From NCBI GenBank assembly GCA_937916405.1, contig CALFUF010000084.1, positions 1 through 29,060 on the forward strand: a DNA stretch of 29,060 bases. The letters are read 5' to 3'. Positions 7,698 through 16,583 of this stretch are shown piece after piece (position 1 is the first letter of the stretch; every line of letters starts with the position of its first letter). Source of the DNA: an uncultured Prevotella sp. GTDB lineage: Bacteria; Bacteroidota; Bacteroidia; Bacteroidales; Bacteroidaceae. The notes under the pieces are model-generated. The model saw only the letters and a program-made list of their open reading frames with translations, was not told where the DNA came from and made no database searches. The translations under genes were made by a program, and so were the position numbers.

Positions 7698-7734
7698 AAA
7701 AAGGCTGTGCCTGCCCTACTGGCGAGACACAGCC
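7698..7734 (-). terminator. Rho-independent terminator after the 47-aa peptide gene
   Basis: GGCTGTG (7703-7709) pairs with CACAGCC (7728-7734), followed on the minus strand by five T residues. It is nearly identical to 368-403, including much of the loop, so the whole peptide-plus-terminator unit seems duplicated. Confidence 0.8.
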
Positions 7735-7788
7735 TCCTACCTAAGTCTAATCTAATATTTATTAATTAACTAACTTATGAATGATTCA

Positions 7789-7932
7789 TCAATCTCCCCA
7801 ACCACTGGTGGCATAATCTTCTTTATCCAGTACAATCGATTTGCTCTCGGGGTCATTACTGACAGCCAACAGACAACAAGTGTTTTTCATCAACACCACT
7901 TCTGTTTCGGGCTTAATATATTCCTTTTTCAT
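7789..7932 (-). CDS. Small peptide of the MKK-Y-x-P-x-EVV type (47 aa)
   Basis: The ATG at 7932 opens 47 codons (MKKEYIKPETEVVLMKN, two cysteines, LLAVSND, then a short acidic tail ending SGWGD). It lies 28 bp after the 933-aa secreted protein gene and just before a terminator, so it is probably the last gene of that transcript. The N-terminal pattern MKK.Y..P..EVV.....LLA.S is shared with the 57-aa product at 448-621. This copy lacks the GG pair and has a Cys-Cys instead. I do not recognise a function. A peptide leader plus core, or a small regulator of the protein encoded upstream, are both possible. Confidence 0.65.
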   Translation of the reverse strand: MKKEYIKPETEVVLMKNTCCLLAVSNDPESKSIVLDKEDYATSGWGD

Positions 7933-7960
7933 ATTTGTTCCATTTTAAAGTTTTACCAAT

Positions 7961-10762
7961 TTACTTCTTTATGAATTTCTTGCCGTTCATGATATAGATG
8001 CCCTTTGAAGGATTCTTCACCTCCTGCCCCTGCAGGTTGTACAGCACTCCATGACCCTCTTGCATTTTGCTCTTAACATCATTGATGCCAGTAACATTAC
8101 CATCAATCATGATTTCCAGATCACGAGAACCTGCAACAGCGTAGTAGATATATCCACGGAAGCCACCAATACTAGCACCAACGGCATGTTTGAACTTACC
8201 ATCACTAAGGATATATGCATTATCAGTCTCTGTCAGACTCTTGGCATTGAATACTGAACGGAATACACCTGAAGTGCCCTCAGTGAAATCAAGATCCACT
8301 CCTGAAGCAGAAGCTACAAAGTCTGTAGCAGCATCAAGTGTATTGTGTAGCATATAGGCTGTACCAGCAGTCATGCCTGATGTCGTCTTTTGGAAGTTAA
8401 TTTGTCCAGCAGTCACATCACCATCAACAGCATAAGCTGAGAAACCTGTAGTCGTAGAAGAAGGAGTAAATGGCAATGCGATAGTTACATATTTATCAGC
8501 AGCCACATTACGAGTATATGAAACGGTAGTAGCATAAATAGGCAAATTCGTAGCGAAAGTATTGGCATTATTCTGATCGACTATCTCGATAGCACCTTCA
8601 TAGCGACTCTCATCTGCATTCCAGATAACCATATTCTTAGTGCCAGCGAGATTCGTCTTCTGAGCAGCATCTTTCACAATAAATACTGCATTAGGATTCT
8701 CTGATACAAGAGTAACAGCAGAAGTCACTTTCAGATTTCTCAGGTCATAAGCCTTCTCTTCTGTAGTTGTCAAAGCTTTGAATGCATCAGCCGTGATAGA
8801 ACCAGTTCCAAGCACCTCGTTGATACCATTGGCATCAGCAGGCAATTTCATCAAACCAGCATCACTTCCTGCTACTGTATAATAGAACTCTTTTGATTCA
8901 GCAACACCGCCATTATCTGCAGCCCAAGAAGAATGTGCTTGAAGAACCTGTCCAACTGTGCAACTTGTCCACTGATAAGAATCTGTTGTGACTTTAGCCC
9001 CACCTGTAGCCGTTACATCATATTGAACTAGTCCAGGAATAGCTTCTGGAGTTGAATAGGTAAATGTTACAGTAACATTCATTCCTGTCTGAGCAAAAGT
9101 ACATGTATAGTTAATCACCTTGCCATTCACAGCATCAGATGAACTGCCATACATCGTTGTGGAATAATCTCCAGCCATTGGTTTCGCTGTTGTGGTGAAT
9201 TCTGGCACATTGTAAGCGCTTGACACATTACCAGCAGCATCGGTAGCAATTACAGTAAATGTTCCTACGGCATAGGTTGTCTCAGCTATCAAACCTGAGA
9301 TTATAACGGTAGCGTCTGCACCCTGTGTGCCTGAGCCAGATCCGACAACAGTCTCACCTTGCTTAACAGTATAGGTCAGCGCACTTCGATTATCGGTAGC
9401 ACTTACTGTCAGTGTTGCAGTGCTAGCACCAACACTTGCGACAACAGCCTTGGTCATAACAGGTGATTCTGTATCTGTGGATGCTGTTCCATAGAGATAA
9501 ACATTACCAACTATAAAACTACCAGTGCCATCACCATTGACAAAGCCATCAGTAACGCCCTTTGCATTCTTAACAACTGTTGAAACATACTTAATTTGAT
9601 AGAGACGCTCCATGCTGAGACCATCATTGTCAATCAGATCGGCAATACTCAGTTCGAGGGAATTCCATGTTTCAGCTGTGACACTGAACTGAGTTCCTTT
9701 CTCAACTTCATTACCATCGTCGGTAGCATTTCTGTTGATAGGAACAATTGTCAATGTTCCTGTGAAGCTTGGATAAATATCTAAGTGCAACTTCTCATAA
9801 GTTGTTGCATCAATCTTGTCAAAGCCAGATCCAAACCATTTGAAGTTATTGATTTGGTAAGCAGCAGTTCCATTCACAGTAGTAGCAAGACCATTGCCAC
9901 CACCCCAATCCTGGAATCCATAGCCAGCTGTGTTACCAAGCTCTGTTGAAAAGATTCCTTTCTTATTTGTACCTACTGAAGTAGGAATATTAGGTATTGC
10001 AGCATTGACTGTAATCGCAATGGCATTAGACGTTATTTCTCCTGACGTAGCAGTGATACTGGTAGTTCCTGCACTAACGGGTGTTAAAACACCATTGGCA
10101 ATGGTGGCAACAGTTGGTGTAGTACTAACCCAAGTAATTTCACCCAAGGGCCAAATGGCACCTAACTGGTTGGCATTACCCTGAGCAGTGAATGTTATAC
10201 TAGAGCCACCCACTGCTGTCGTTGTTGTAGGAGCTGTCAGAGTGATACTCTCGAAAGCAAGTGCACTAGTGAGATTGTATAATTGAATTTCCGCAATTCC
10301 TTCACCCCACTCGTCTGCATTATTCTTATTTTCCTTGGTGCTAACATATTTCACATAGCGTTTGGTTACCGAATTTGTGAGATTCGCTGCAAATTTACCA
10401 GGAATAACGTTAGGGATAACTTCTGGTTCTGACCATGATGTTCCATCATCTGAGTAAGAGAGTGAGAAACTCGTAACATTACGGTCACCCGTCTGATGCA
10501 AGACTACAGCATTAAAAGTCTTGGTCGAACCTAAATCAATAATTAATGCCGTAGAAGTTTTACTTATATAATGCATCTGCAATGAAGTAGCAGCATCTCC
10601 ATCAGTTACGTTGTCAAGTTTACCAGAATTGATAGTTTGCTCATAATTCTCGCTATCACCCAACGTAACACTTGCACCTTCTGCCAGGTTAGTAGGCTCT
10701 TGCCCCCAAGCTCCGCTTACGGAAGCGACGAAGGCACATAAAAGTAAAAGTAATTTTTTCAT
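7961..10762 (-). CDS. Large secreted multi-module protein with F5/8-type domain (933 aa)
   Basis: The open frame reaches 10900, but the ATG at 10762 is chosen: it begins a clear signal peptide (MKKLLLLLCAFVASVSGAWG), and the -7 box at 10834-10841 would otherwise lie inside the gene. Domains in order are an F5/8 type C (discoidin) domain (about 22-165), an Ig-like group 2 domain (171-253), a jelly-roll-like module (266-424), a fibronectin-III-like domain (431-525), a further beta-rich region (529-640) and a long C-terminal part ending NLQGQEVKNP...GIYIMNGKK. The order parallels the 1170-aa protein, whose C-terminal part is also similar, so the two are probably paralogues. No catalytic domain is evident. 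Surface binding of beta-glucan is inferred from modules and locus. Confidence 0.8.
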   Translation of the reverse strand: MKKLLLLLCAFVASVSGAWGQEPTNLAEGASVTLGDSENYEQTINSGKLDNVTDGDAATSLQMHYISKTSTALIIDLGSTKTFNAVVLHQTGDRNVTSFSLSYSDDGTSWSEPEVIPNVIPGKFAANLTNSVTKRYVKYVSTKENKNNADEWGEGIAEIQLYNLTSALAFESITLTAPTTTTAVGGSSITFTAQGNANQLGAIWPLGEITWVSTTPTVATIANGVLTPVSAGTTSITATSGEITSNAIAITVNAAIPNIPTSVGTNKKGIFSTELGNTAGYGFQDWGGGNGLATTVNGTAAYQINNFKWFGSGFDKIDATTYEKLHLDIYPSFTGTLTIVPINRNATDDGNEVEKGTQFSVTAETWNSLELSIADLIDNDGLSMERLYQIKYVSTVVKNAKGVTDGFVNGDGTGSFIVGNVYLYGTASTDTESPVMTKAVVASVGASTATLTVSATDNRSALTYTVKQGETVVGSGSGTQGADATVIISGLIAETTYAVGTFTVIATDAAGNVSSAYNVPEFTTTAKPMAGDYSTTMYGSSSDAVNGKVINYTCTFAQTGMNVTVTFTYSTPEAIPGLVQYDVTATGGAKVTTDSYQWTSCTVGQVLQAHSSWAADNGGVAESKEFYYTVAGSDAGLMKLPADANGINEVLGTGSITADAFKALTTTEEKAYDLRNLKVTSAVTLVSENPNAVFIVKDAAQKTNLAGTKNMVIWNADESRYEGAIEIVDQNNANTFATNLPIYATTVSYTRNVAADKYVTIALPFTPSSTTTGFSAYAVDGDVTAGQINFQKTTSGMTAGTAYMLHNTLDAATDFVASASGVDLDFTEGTSGVFRSVFNAKSLTETDNAYILSDGKFKHAVGASIGGFRGYIYYAVAGSRDLEIMIDGNVTGINDVKSKMQEGHGVLYNLQGQEVKNPSKGIYIMNGKKFIKK

Positions 10763-10833
10763 ACGTTTTTGTTTTTTGTTATTAAATAAAGAATTAAAAA
10801 TGTTCATCTTCGCACCATTAGGTGTTTCGGTTG

Positions 10834-10864
10834 CAAAGATAGGTATTATAATTAATGTGGAAAA
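10834..10864 (-). promoter_or_regulatory. Promoter of the 933-aa gene
   Basis: TATCTTTG on the minus strand (10841-10834) is a -7 box. At the -33 place is TTTTCCAC rather than TTG, followed upstream by GCTCCG, a stretch also found in the promoter at 4279. Placement 72 bp before ATG 10762 supports that start. Confidence 0.65.
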
Positions 10865-10941
10865 CGGAGCATAGCAGAAGAAGTGGGTAAGAATAGCCAC
10901 TTACAAAACACAAAGCGTTGTCTGTTAGCTACTTACGAAAA

Positions 10942-11003
10942 CAGTCCACTTCCGAAAAAGTGGACTGAATATAGAGGTGTAAACTTAACAATTATCGCTG
11001 ATT
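10942..11003 (-). promoter_or_regulatory. Shared upstream element, copy B, with hairpin
   Basis: The 45-bp element 10959-11003 matches copy C at 44 of 45 positions. It merges with a perfect inverted repeat: CAGTCCACTT (10942-10951) and AAGTGGACTG (10958-10967) around a 6-nt loop. On the minus strand the hairpin is followed by TTTT. Element to -7 box distance is 118 bp. It may be an operator, or the end of a short leader or small RNA. Confidence 0.6.
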
Positions 11004-11036
11004 TCTCACAAACAACAATAAAAAAATAGGGATAGA

Positions 11037-11348
11037 TCATCCAACTACGAGGGAAAATCTCAAACCTAAGGCTTTGGCGATAAGCATGAAGGTGGAGAGT
11101 TGCATATCGGTTTTCCCTTGTTCCAACGAAGAGATATACTCACGTTTTTTACCAATGAGCTCTCCCAGTTCTTGCTGCGTCAGTTTCTGGCGCTTTCGTT
11201 CATCACGCAACAACTCGGCATAATACCAAGCCTCTGCCTTTGCTTGAAACTCTTTTCGTGACGGTGACCCGACTGGACCGTATTTTTCTGTAAGACGGTC
11301 ATCTATTTGTGGCATCTTTGCCCATTTCTCTTCACTAATCTTTATCAT
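11037..11348 (-). CDS. higA: HigA-type antitoxin, XRE-family HTH (103 aa)
   Basis: A helix-turn-helix of the Cro/XRE type occupies about residues 57-100 (LTQQELGELIGKKREYISSL, then EQGK). The N-terminal half is charged, as in HigA proteins that bind and neutralise a cognate toxin. The start ATG at 11348 overlaps the toxin stop in an ATGA, so the two are translationally coupled in the toxin-first order typical of higBA. HigA-type proteins usually also repress their own promoter. The pair is inserted between the GH128 gene and the 933-aa gene and has no link to glucan breakdown. Confidence 0.85.
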   Translation of the reverse strand: MIKISEEKWAKMPQIDDRLTEKYGPVGSPSRKEFQAKAEAWYYAELLRDERKRQKLTQQELGELIGKKREYISSLEQGKTDMQLSTFMLIAKALGLRFSLVVG

Positions 11349-11698
11349 AAACTATCCTCCCATTCTTTTAAAAGCCGTTCGGCTTTTTTAATTTCCGCTG
11401 CATATTGTTTTGAACTCTTTTCAATAAATGAATTAAGCATTACCATTCGGTGGCATTCTATAAAATTATCTGCGTCAATTGCGAAAAGCACTGTACGGTA
11501 TTCGTTATTACTCACAGAAACACGCATTTCATAGAATTCAGTTTTCTCTAATCGCTTGACAAATTTTCTATTGACCACATACTTTGTAAGCATGATTTCG
11601 AAGACATAATCATATTTGTCTTTGATTTTCTGAGGCAAACTTTGATAGTATTCGTCAAACTCTTTAGTATATGTCGCTTGTCTGATTCTTTCGTCCAT
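11345..11698 (-). CDS. higB: HigB-type toxin, RelE/ParE superfamily (117 aa)
   Basis: The product matches the Gp49-like (PF05973) RelE-superfamily pattern: YTKEFDEYYQSLPQKIKDKY at the N-terminus, then FVKRLEKTEFYEMRVSVSNN, and a strand region EYRTVLFAIDADNFIECH. These proteins cleave mRNA on the ribosome. The frame is open to an ATG at 11716, but the -7 box TACTTTTG lies at 11703-11710, inside that extension, so ATG 11698 (MDERIRQA) is chosen. Transcription would then begin at or within a few bases of the ATG. The gene is followed by the antitoxin with a 4-bp overlap. Confidence 0.85.
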   Translation of the reverse strand: MDERIRQATYTKEFDEYYQSLPQKIKDKYDYVFEIMLTKYVVNRKFVKRLEKTEFYEMRVSVSNNEYRTVLFAIDADNFIECHRMVMLNSFIEKSSKQYAAEIKKAERLLKEWEDSL

Positions 11699-11702
11699 GC
11701 GA

Positions 11703-11734
11703 CAAAAGTAACACATTTATTCCGAATATCCAAA
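11703..11734 (-). promoter_or_regulatory. Promoter of the higBA pair
   Basis: TTTG (11734-11731) and TACTTTTG (11710-11703) on the minus strand are separated by exactly 20 bp, a textbook Bacteroidetes promoter. The predicted transcription start coincides with the HigB ATG, which predicts a leaderless mRNA. Confidence 0.7.
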
Positions 11735-11774
11735 TTTTTGGGAAGAAATCAGCACAGACAGGGAGACTGCCACA

Positions 11775-13307
11775 TCACTTCACTACGACTTTCTTGCCAT
11801 TCACAATATAGATGCCGCTCGTCGGATGGGCGACACGACGACCATGCAGGTCGTAATACACACCATCGGCTCTTACATCTTCCTTCTTACCTCTTACATC
11901 CCAGATACCCGTAGTGGAATCGAAACGCAGTTGGTTGAGGAGGAGCGACGATGTTCCCATATTATATAATAATAAGGTGTGCTGTCCTGCCGTCAGAGTG
12001 ACGGTAGTCGTCACATCCTGCCATACACCATTGGTGGAGGGCAGTGTGGTGTCGAGTTTCTTATTGGCGGCACCCAAGGCGTTGCGATAGATGCGGAAAT
12101 CGTTAGCCTGTGTCGATTTCATGTGCAGCGTCAGGGTATACTCACCATCAGAAGGGAGGTTGACCTGATAGGCTGTCCAGGAGCCGGAACGCCACTCCAC
12201 CTGCAAGGGGATGTCACTACCCGACTCCGTATTAGGACGAACACGAGGTACCTGGTCGTCCATGCTTGCCTCGATATAGTCTTTGGCAAGGATGGTCTCA
12301 CCAGTGGTATAGTATTTCTCCTTGTCGAACGACGACATATAGACATACACCTTACCAAGGTCAGACAGCTCACTACTTGCTGTATTGGTCTGGAAGATAC
12401 TCATATAGGGGAACGACGAGGCACCTCCTGTGGGATTCGCCATGAACCACGCATAGCCTTCCACCATATCACTCAGCTCCAGCTTCTGGAGTTTCTGCAC
12501 CATCTGGTCAATCTGGAAGTCACGGGTGATACCTGCCTGATACGGATAATCGTTGGTCTCCCATGAGCAGAACTCCGTGAGGAACATCTTAGGATAATGT
12601 CCATGAGTCGTCTTAAAATCATCCATGAACTTCACCAGGTTCGGATACTTCGCACGGTTGGTGGGACCCATCAGGTCGTTCTCGTCCGCAGTCTCGGTAT
12701 CACTGTAGAAATAGCGTGAGGCTACCCAGTCGACAGCCGAGTAATAGTTCATGTAGGAATGGAAGGCGAGATAGTCGACCCCTGCGTCAGGGACAAGACG
12801 GAAGAACTCGTCGTACCATGCGAAAGGCTCCCATATCTTTCCACCTACCAGATCGCCTGTGAAGTTAAGGGCAGGAGCCACGATCTCCAGTCCAAAGTCG
12901 GCAGCGACCTGCTCCACCTTCGACCAGGCATTCGCAGCCTGCTGGGGAGTCATTGCCGCACCACCGGCACTATATTGCAGATTAGGTTCGTTATAGGCAA
13001 GTAAGTATCTCACCTCCCCAGTATGTGCCGTCAGATACTGACGTAACTTTGTCTCGTCAAAATCCCCATTCCAGCACATCGGAGCGAAGGCGAGAGAAGT
13101 ACCCAACGTAGAGGGAGACCCTGTGGGAGCCACTCCCCAGTTGTAAAGCCATGCGACACCTGGTGCCATCTTAGCGATGGGGGCATCAGTGAGCTGCTGG
13201 TTCTTCTCGTCCCAGCAAACACCCCGCTTGGCACTGCGTTGCTGTGCCAAGACGGGGATGTTTACTAACATCAATACTACTACTAAAAACCTAAAAACGT
13301 TTCTCAT
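11775..13307 (-). CDS. GH128 endo-beta-1,3-glucanase with CBM6-like domain (510 aa)
   Basis: After a signal peptide (MRNVFRFLVVVLMLVNIPVLA) comes a TIM-barrel catalytic domain of the GH128 (Asl1-like) family. KRGVCWDE and WLYNWGVAP are family signatures. Glu107 in LLAYNEPN fits the acid/base and Glu245 in FLTEFCSWE the nucleophile. Residues about 345-465 form a CBM6-like beta-sandwich (YIEA... to LLLNQLRF), and the end carries a GIYIVNGKK tail. GH128 enzymes cleave internal beta-1,3-glucan bonds, complementing the GH16 enzyme encoded directly upstream. The start ATG overlaps the GH16 stop by one base (TAATG), so the two are translationally coupled. This is the last gene of the three-gene operon; no terminator was identified with confidence. 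Confidence 0.9.
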   Translation of the reverse strand: MRNVFRFLVVVLMLVNIPVLAQQRSAKRGVCWDEKNQQLTDAPIAKMAPGVAWLYNWGVAPTGSPSTLGTSLAFAPMCWNGDFDETKLRQYLTAHTGEVRYLLAYNEPNLQYSAGGAAMTPQQAANAWSKVEQVAADFGLEIVAPALNFTGDLVGGKIWEPFAWYDEFFRLVPDAGVDYLAFHSYMNYYSAVDWVASRYFYSDTETADENDLMGPTNRAKYPNLVKFMDDFKTTHGHYPKMFLTEFCSWETNDYPYQAGITRDFQIDQMVQKLQKLELSDMVEGYAWFMANPTGGASSFPYMSIFQTNTASSELSDLGKVYVYMSSFDKEKYYTTGETILAKDYIEASMDDQVPRVRPNTESGSDIPLQVEWRSGSWTAYQVNLPSDGEYTLTLHMKSTQANDFRIYRNALGAANKKLDTTLPSTNGVWQDVTTTVTLTAGQHTLLLYNMGTSSLLLNQLRFDSTTGIWDVRGKKEDVRADGVYYDLHGRRVAHPTSGIYIVNGKKVVVK

Positions 13308-16300
13308 TACCTAATCACTACTTTCTTACCATTAATGACGTAGATACCACGTGGCAGTGACACCATCCGAGCCTTCACATCGGAGAGCCGGGCCACACAG
13401 CGACCCTGCAGGTCGTAGACAGCGTCAGCATAAGGTGCGGCGACAGCAGGTGCCTCATTGTTGCGGATTATCTGGATGCCGTCTGTATCCTCTGCTTTCT
13501 TCTCTCGCCAGAAGAAGACATTATCCAACTGCAGTTCATCACCCGTATGTCCACCACTTTGGAACCATATCAGATTGCCCTTCCAGGCAGCTTGATAGCC
13601 GTCATCAATTTTGTCGCTCTTATAAATATTATTACCCTTTAAGCTCTTGATGACACTGTAAGGGATGTCGAACGAGTACCACTCGCCATCGCGAGGGAAG
13701 TTGCCCAATACAGGAACTTCCAGATCGAAGGGAGCACTACCGATAGTGAATTTAGCCATGGCAAAACCAATAAGGTGGTTGCACTGGTCGGTGCCACGCA
13801 TAGCGAAGTGCAGATACCAGTCGCCCTCGTCGAGAATACGGAGGTCAGCACCATCGGTGCCGTCAGCCAGGAATCCACCACCTGACCATCCTAAATCACC
13901 AACAACCCAGTCAATCCATTCCTGACCTTCAATTCCGAACGAGTTGACGGTAGTACCACTTTTTGTACCGTCTTTATAAGTAGTAGGGTGTGTCTCCAAA
14001 TAATCAGCTACCCAGTTGTTAAGGGTATAGTAACCGGCAAGGATATTCTCATCCTTCGTGTTCCCCTCCGTCTGCATCTGAATCGTTGCCTCAGAGACAT
14101 TGAAGTTGATGAACTCCTTGTTCTCCATACTGAAATAGCTCTCTCCATCGGCATCCAGACTCTTGGTGGTGAAGTCGCCCAGCTCGTTGACCTCAGGCTT
14201 CGTACCGTCCTTCTTGTTCCAGAAGAAGACATTATCGAAAGAGAACCAACTACCCGTATAGTAAGTGTCCATAGTGTAGAAGCAAAGCAAGTTCTCACCG
14301 ACTTTCACCTTTCCATTAGCATTCTTGCTCCATAACTTACCATATTTCTTCAACTCAGCGACAGGGATGTCGAAAGCATACCACTCACCGTCACGAGGGA
14401 AGTCGGCAAAGATAGGATGGGTGCTATAGGCACCAAAAGTAAGTATGGCATCATTATCCTCGGCACCGATACGGACACGAACGGGAATATGTCCTACTGC
14501 TGCGTCAGAGCGCAGTGCGATATGCAGATAGTAAGAATCGTCAATCATAGAGAGGTCTTTCTCCGTAGCGGAGGCAATACCCATACCGTTCCAGTTGGCG
14601 ACAGTGGTTGATGCCCAGGCGGAGATACCACCAGTGAAGACACCTGAAGAGTTTGCCACATCATCAATGTGGTCGCCAACTATCGTACCTTCCCATGTGT
14701 AATAGTTATTGCTCTGGGTATAGTCTGTCTCAGCCTTTACAAGGTCGGTCTCCTGATAGGTACCGTCGCTGGTCACGCCTTTCCAGACATCCTCAGAGAG
14801 TTGGATAGGGATCATCGTACCCACCTGCTCTAAGTCGAAAGCCCATGTTCCTTCCTCGGTGACACTCTTATAGCCATACTTGCCGAGGTCTGCTTTGGTA
14901 TCAGCGTAAGTAGGAATCTCCTTCGTCTTACTCTTGTAGAAGAAGATATTGTCGAACGACAACTCTGCATCTGTCTTGCCACCACTGATGAAGGCAATGA
15001 TATTGTCATCGAAGGTAGCGGCATTGCCCTTGAATAAGGGATCAGCAAACTGCTTAAGCACCTTCACGGGGATATCGAAGTAATACCATTTGCCATCACG
15101 CTTGAAGTCACCGATGCTGGCGAGTTTACCATCACTGTTGCCAACGATGAAGTTAGCATTGCTGACAGTGATCTGATGAGAGGTATGCAACTCCGGGTCG
15201 TCACCCTTCATGGCGAAGTGCAACCAATAGGTATCGTCAATCTGTGAGAGATCCTCGTTCCTGACATTAAAGCCAAGTCCTGACCAGCCCGCACTTGCCA
15301 CTGTAAACATGTTATAGCCCTCGTCCCAGCCGAAGGAGTTGGTCTTACCGTCACGAGCGACAGGAACATAGGTATTCTCCCAGATATAGAGGTTGCGGTT
15401 ATCGTTGTTGACATTCAAGTCTTTCACCTCTGCTCCAGCGGAATAAAGATGTCCTGTGACACCATCGCTGGTAGAAATCAATACTGCTTTCTCCACGTCG
15501 TTGAAGTCGAAGGTCGTCTCTCCATTCTCATCGAGAGCCTCAGTAGCAAAACCGCTCAACTCGGTAAGGTTATCGTCCTGACTGGGTTTGTCAGGCTCCT
15601 CAGGGATATTCGTCTGCTTATCACCATTCTCATCGGTATAGAGATACTGAGCATCCGTATCGTCCTCTTTCTGGTAGACACGTACCCAGTCCACATACAT
15701 CTTGGCCTCATCACCGGCATTGGGCAATGCTGTAATTCCTGCTGGGTCGTAGATATTAGTAAACGTACCACCCACAGCGAGGTTGAAGAGGAAATAGAAG
15801 GGTTTCTGGAAGTAATGACCAGGTGAGAGGGCATCGTCAGAGGGTGCAATACCCAGTGTGAAATAACGGGCACGGTTCTTACGGGCATTATTATAACCCT
15901 CCAAGTCATAATACATATAAAGGTACTCCCCATCCCACTCTATGGTGAAGATGTGATAGTCACCCTCTACTGCACCAATAGACTCAAACTTTTCATGAGA
16001 GAACTCCTGACTGTTCTGCTGATGGTGCTCGTTAGTGGCATCAGGACCATAATGCAGTGTTCCAGAGAAATAACGGTCCTGCCAACCGGCATAATTACCA
16101 GTGATGGCATTGAAATGTCCCATCTCCACAATATCCATCTCACCACAACGAGGCCATCCGTACTTGTTGATGTCATTACCCATCATCCAGTAGGCGGGCC
16201 ACAGACCATTAGCGGTATTCGGGAATTTGATCCTCGCCTGCATGATACCATGCTTGAAGGCAGCCTTCTGGTTGGAGTTGATACGACCAGAGGTAAAGCT

Positions 16301-16573
16301 CTTACCCTGATAACTCTCACGCTTTGCCGTCAACACGAGGTTACCGTCAGCAACACTGACGTTCTCCTTACGATAGTACTGTAACTCTTGGTTACCACCA
16401 CCAGAGCCTGTCACCTCAATAGTCCATGCTTTCTCGTCAAGCGCACTGCCATTGAACTCATCACTCCACACGAGTTTATATCCATCGGGAGCACCCTCTA
16501 TTGCCTGGGCAGAAGCGACAGTCGGGAGGACCGCCGCTAACAATGCACCAAATAATATACTTGATAGTTTCAT
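13307..16573 (-). CDS. GH16 laminarinase with three C-terminal binding-like modules (1088 aa)
   Basis: A signal peptide (about residues 1-22) precedes a GH16 domain (25-303). Its active-site motif GEMDIVEMGH is complete, with Glu145, Asp147 and Glu150 as nucleophile, helper and acid/base, as in beta-1,3-glucanases. Three diverged repeats of roughly 210-230 aa follow (338-548, 557-788, 797-1025). Each contains 'L.F(D)G.(W)Y.FDIP' and ends in '(F/L)DN(V/I)FF(W/Y)'. The same module type makes up the 316-aa protein encoded just upstream. The final residues are GIYVINGKKVVIR. Most GH16 enzymes are about 250-450 aa, so this one is unusually long, and three glucan-binding modules would suit an insoluble substrate (inference). 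The start is 10 bp after the upstream stop, and the stop overlaps the GH128 start. Confidence 0.9.
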   Translation of the reverse strand: MKLSSILFGALLAAVLPTVASAQAIEGAPDGYKLVWSDEFNGSALDEKAWTIEVTGSGGGNQELQYYRKENVSVADGNLVLTAKRESYQGKSFTSGRINSNQKAAFKHGIMQARIKFPNTANGLWPAYWMMGNDINKYGWPRCGEMDIVEMGHFNAITGNYAGWQDRYFSGTLHYGPDATNEHHQQNSQEFSHEKFESIGAVEGDYHIFTIEWDGEYLYMYYDLEGYNNARKNRARYFTLGIAPSDDALSPGHYFQKPFYFLFNLAVGGTFTNIYDPAGITALPNAGDEAKMYVDWVRVYQKEDDTDAQYLYTDENGDKQTNIPEEPDKPSQDDNLTELSGFATEALDENGETTFDFNDVEKAVLISTSDGVTGHLYSAGAEVKDLNVNNDNRNLYIWENTYVPVARDGKTNSFGWDEGYNMFTVASAGWSGLGFNVRNEDLSQIDDTYWLHFAMKGDDPELHTSHQITVSNANFIVGNSDGKLASIGDFKRDGKWYYFDIPVKVLKQFADPLFKGNAATFDDNIIAFISGGKTDAELSFDNIFFYKSKTKEIPTYADTKADLGKYGYKSVTEEGTWAFDLEQVGTMIPIQLSEDVWKGVTSDGTYQETDLVKAETDYTQSNNYYTWEGTIVGDHIDDVANSSGVFTGGISAWASTTVANWNGMGIASATEKDLSMIDDSYYLHIALRSDAAVGHIPVRVRIGAEDNDAILTFGAYSTHPIFADFPRDGEWYAFDIPVAELKKYGKLWSKNANGKVKVGENLLCFYTMDTYYTGSWFSFDNVFFWNKKDGTKPEVNELGDFTTKSLDADGESYFSMENKEFINFNVSEATIQMQTEGNTKDENILAGYYTLNNWVADYLETHPTTYKDGTKSGTTVNSFGIEGQEWIDWVVGDLGWSGGGFLADGTDGADLRILDEGDWYLHFAMRGTDQCNHLIGFAMAKFTIGSAPFDLEVPVLGNFPRDGEWYSFDIPYSVIKSLKGNNIYKSDKIDDGYQAAWKGNLIWFQSGGHTGDELQLDNVFFWREKKAEDTDGIQIIRNNEAPAVAAPYADAVYDLQGRCVARLSDVKARMVSLPRGIYVINGKKVVIR

Positions 16574-16583
16574 AAAGTATTAC

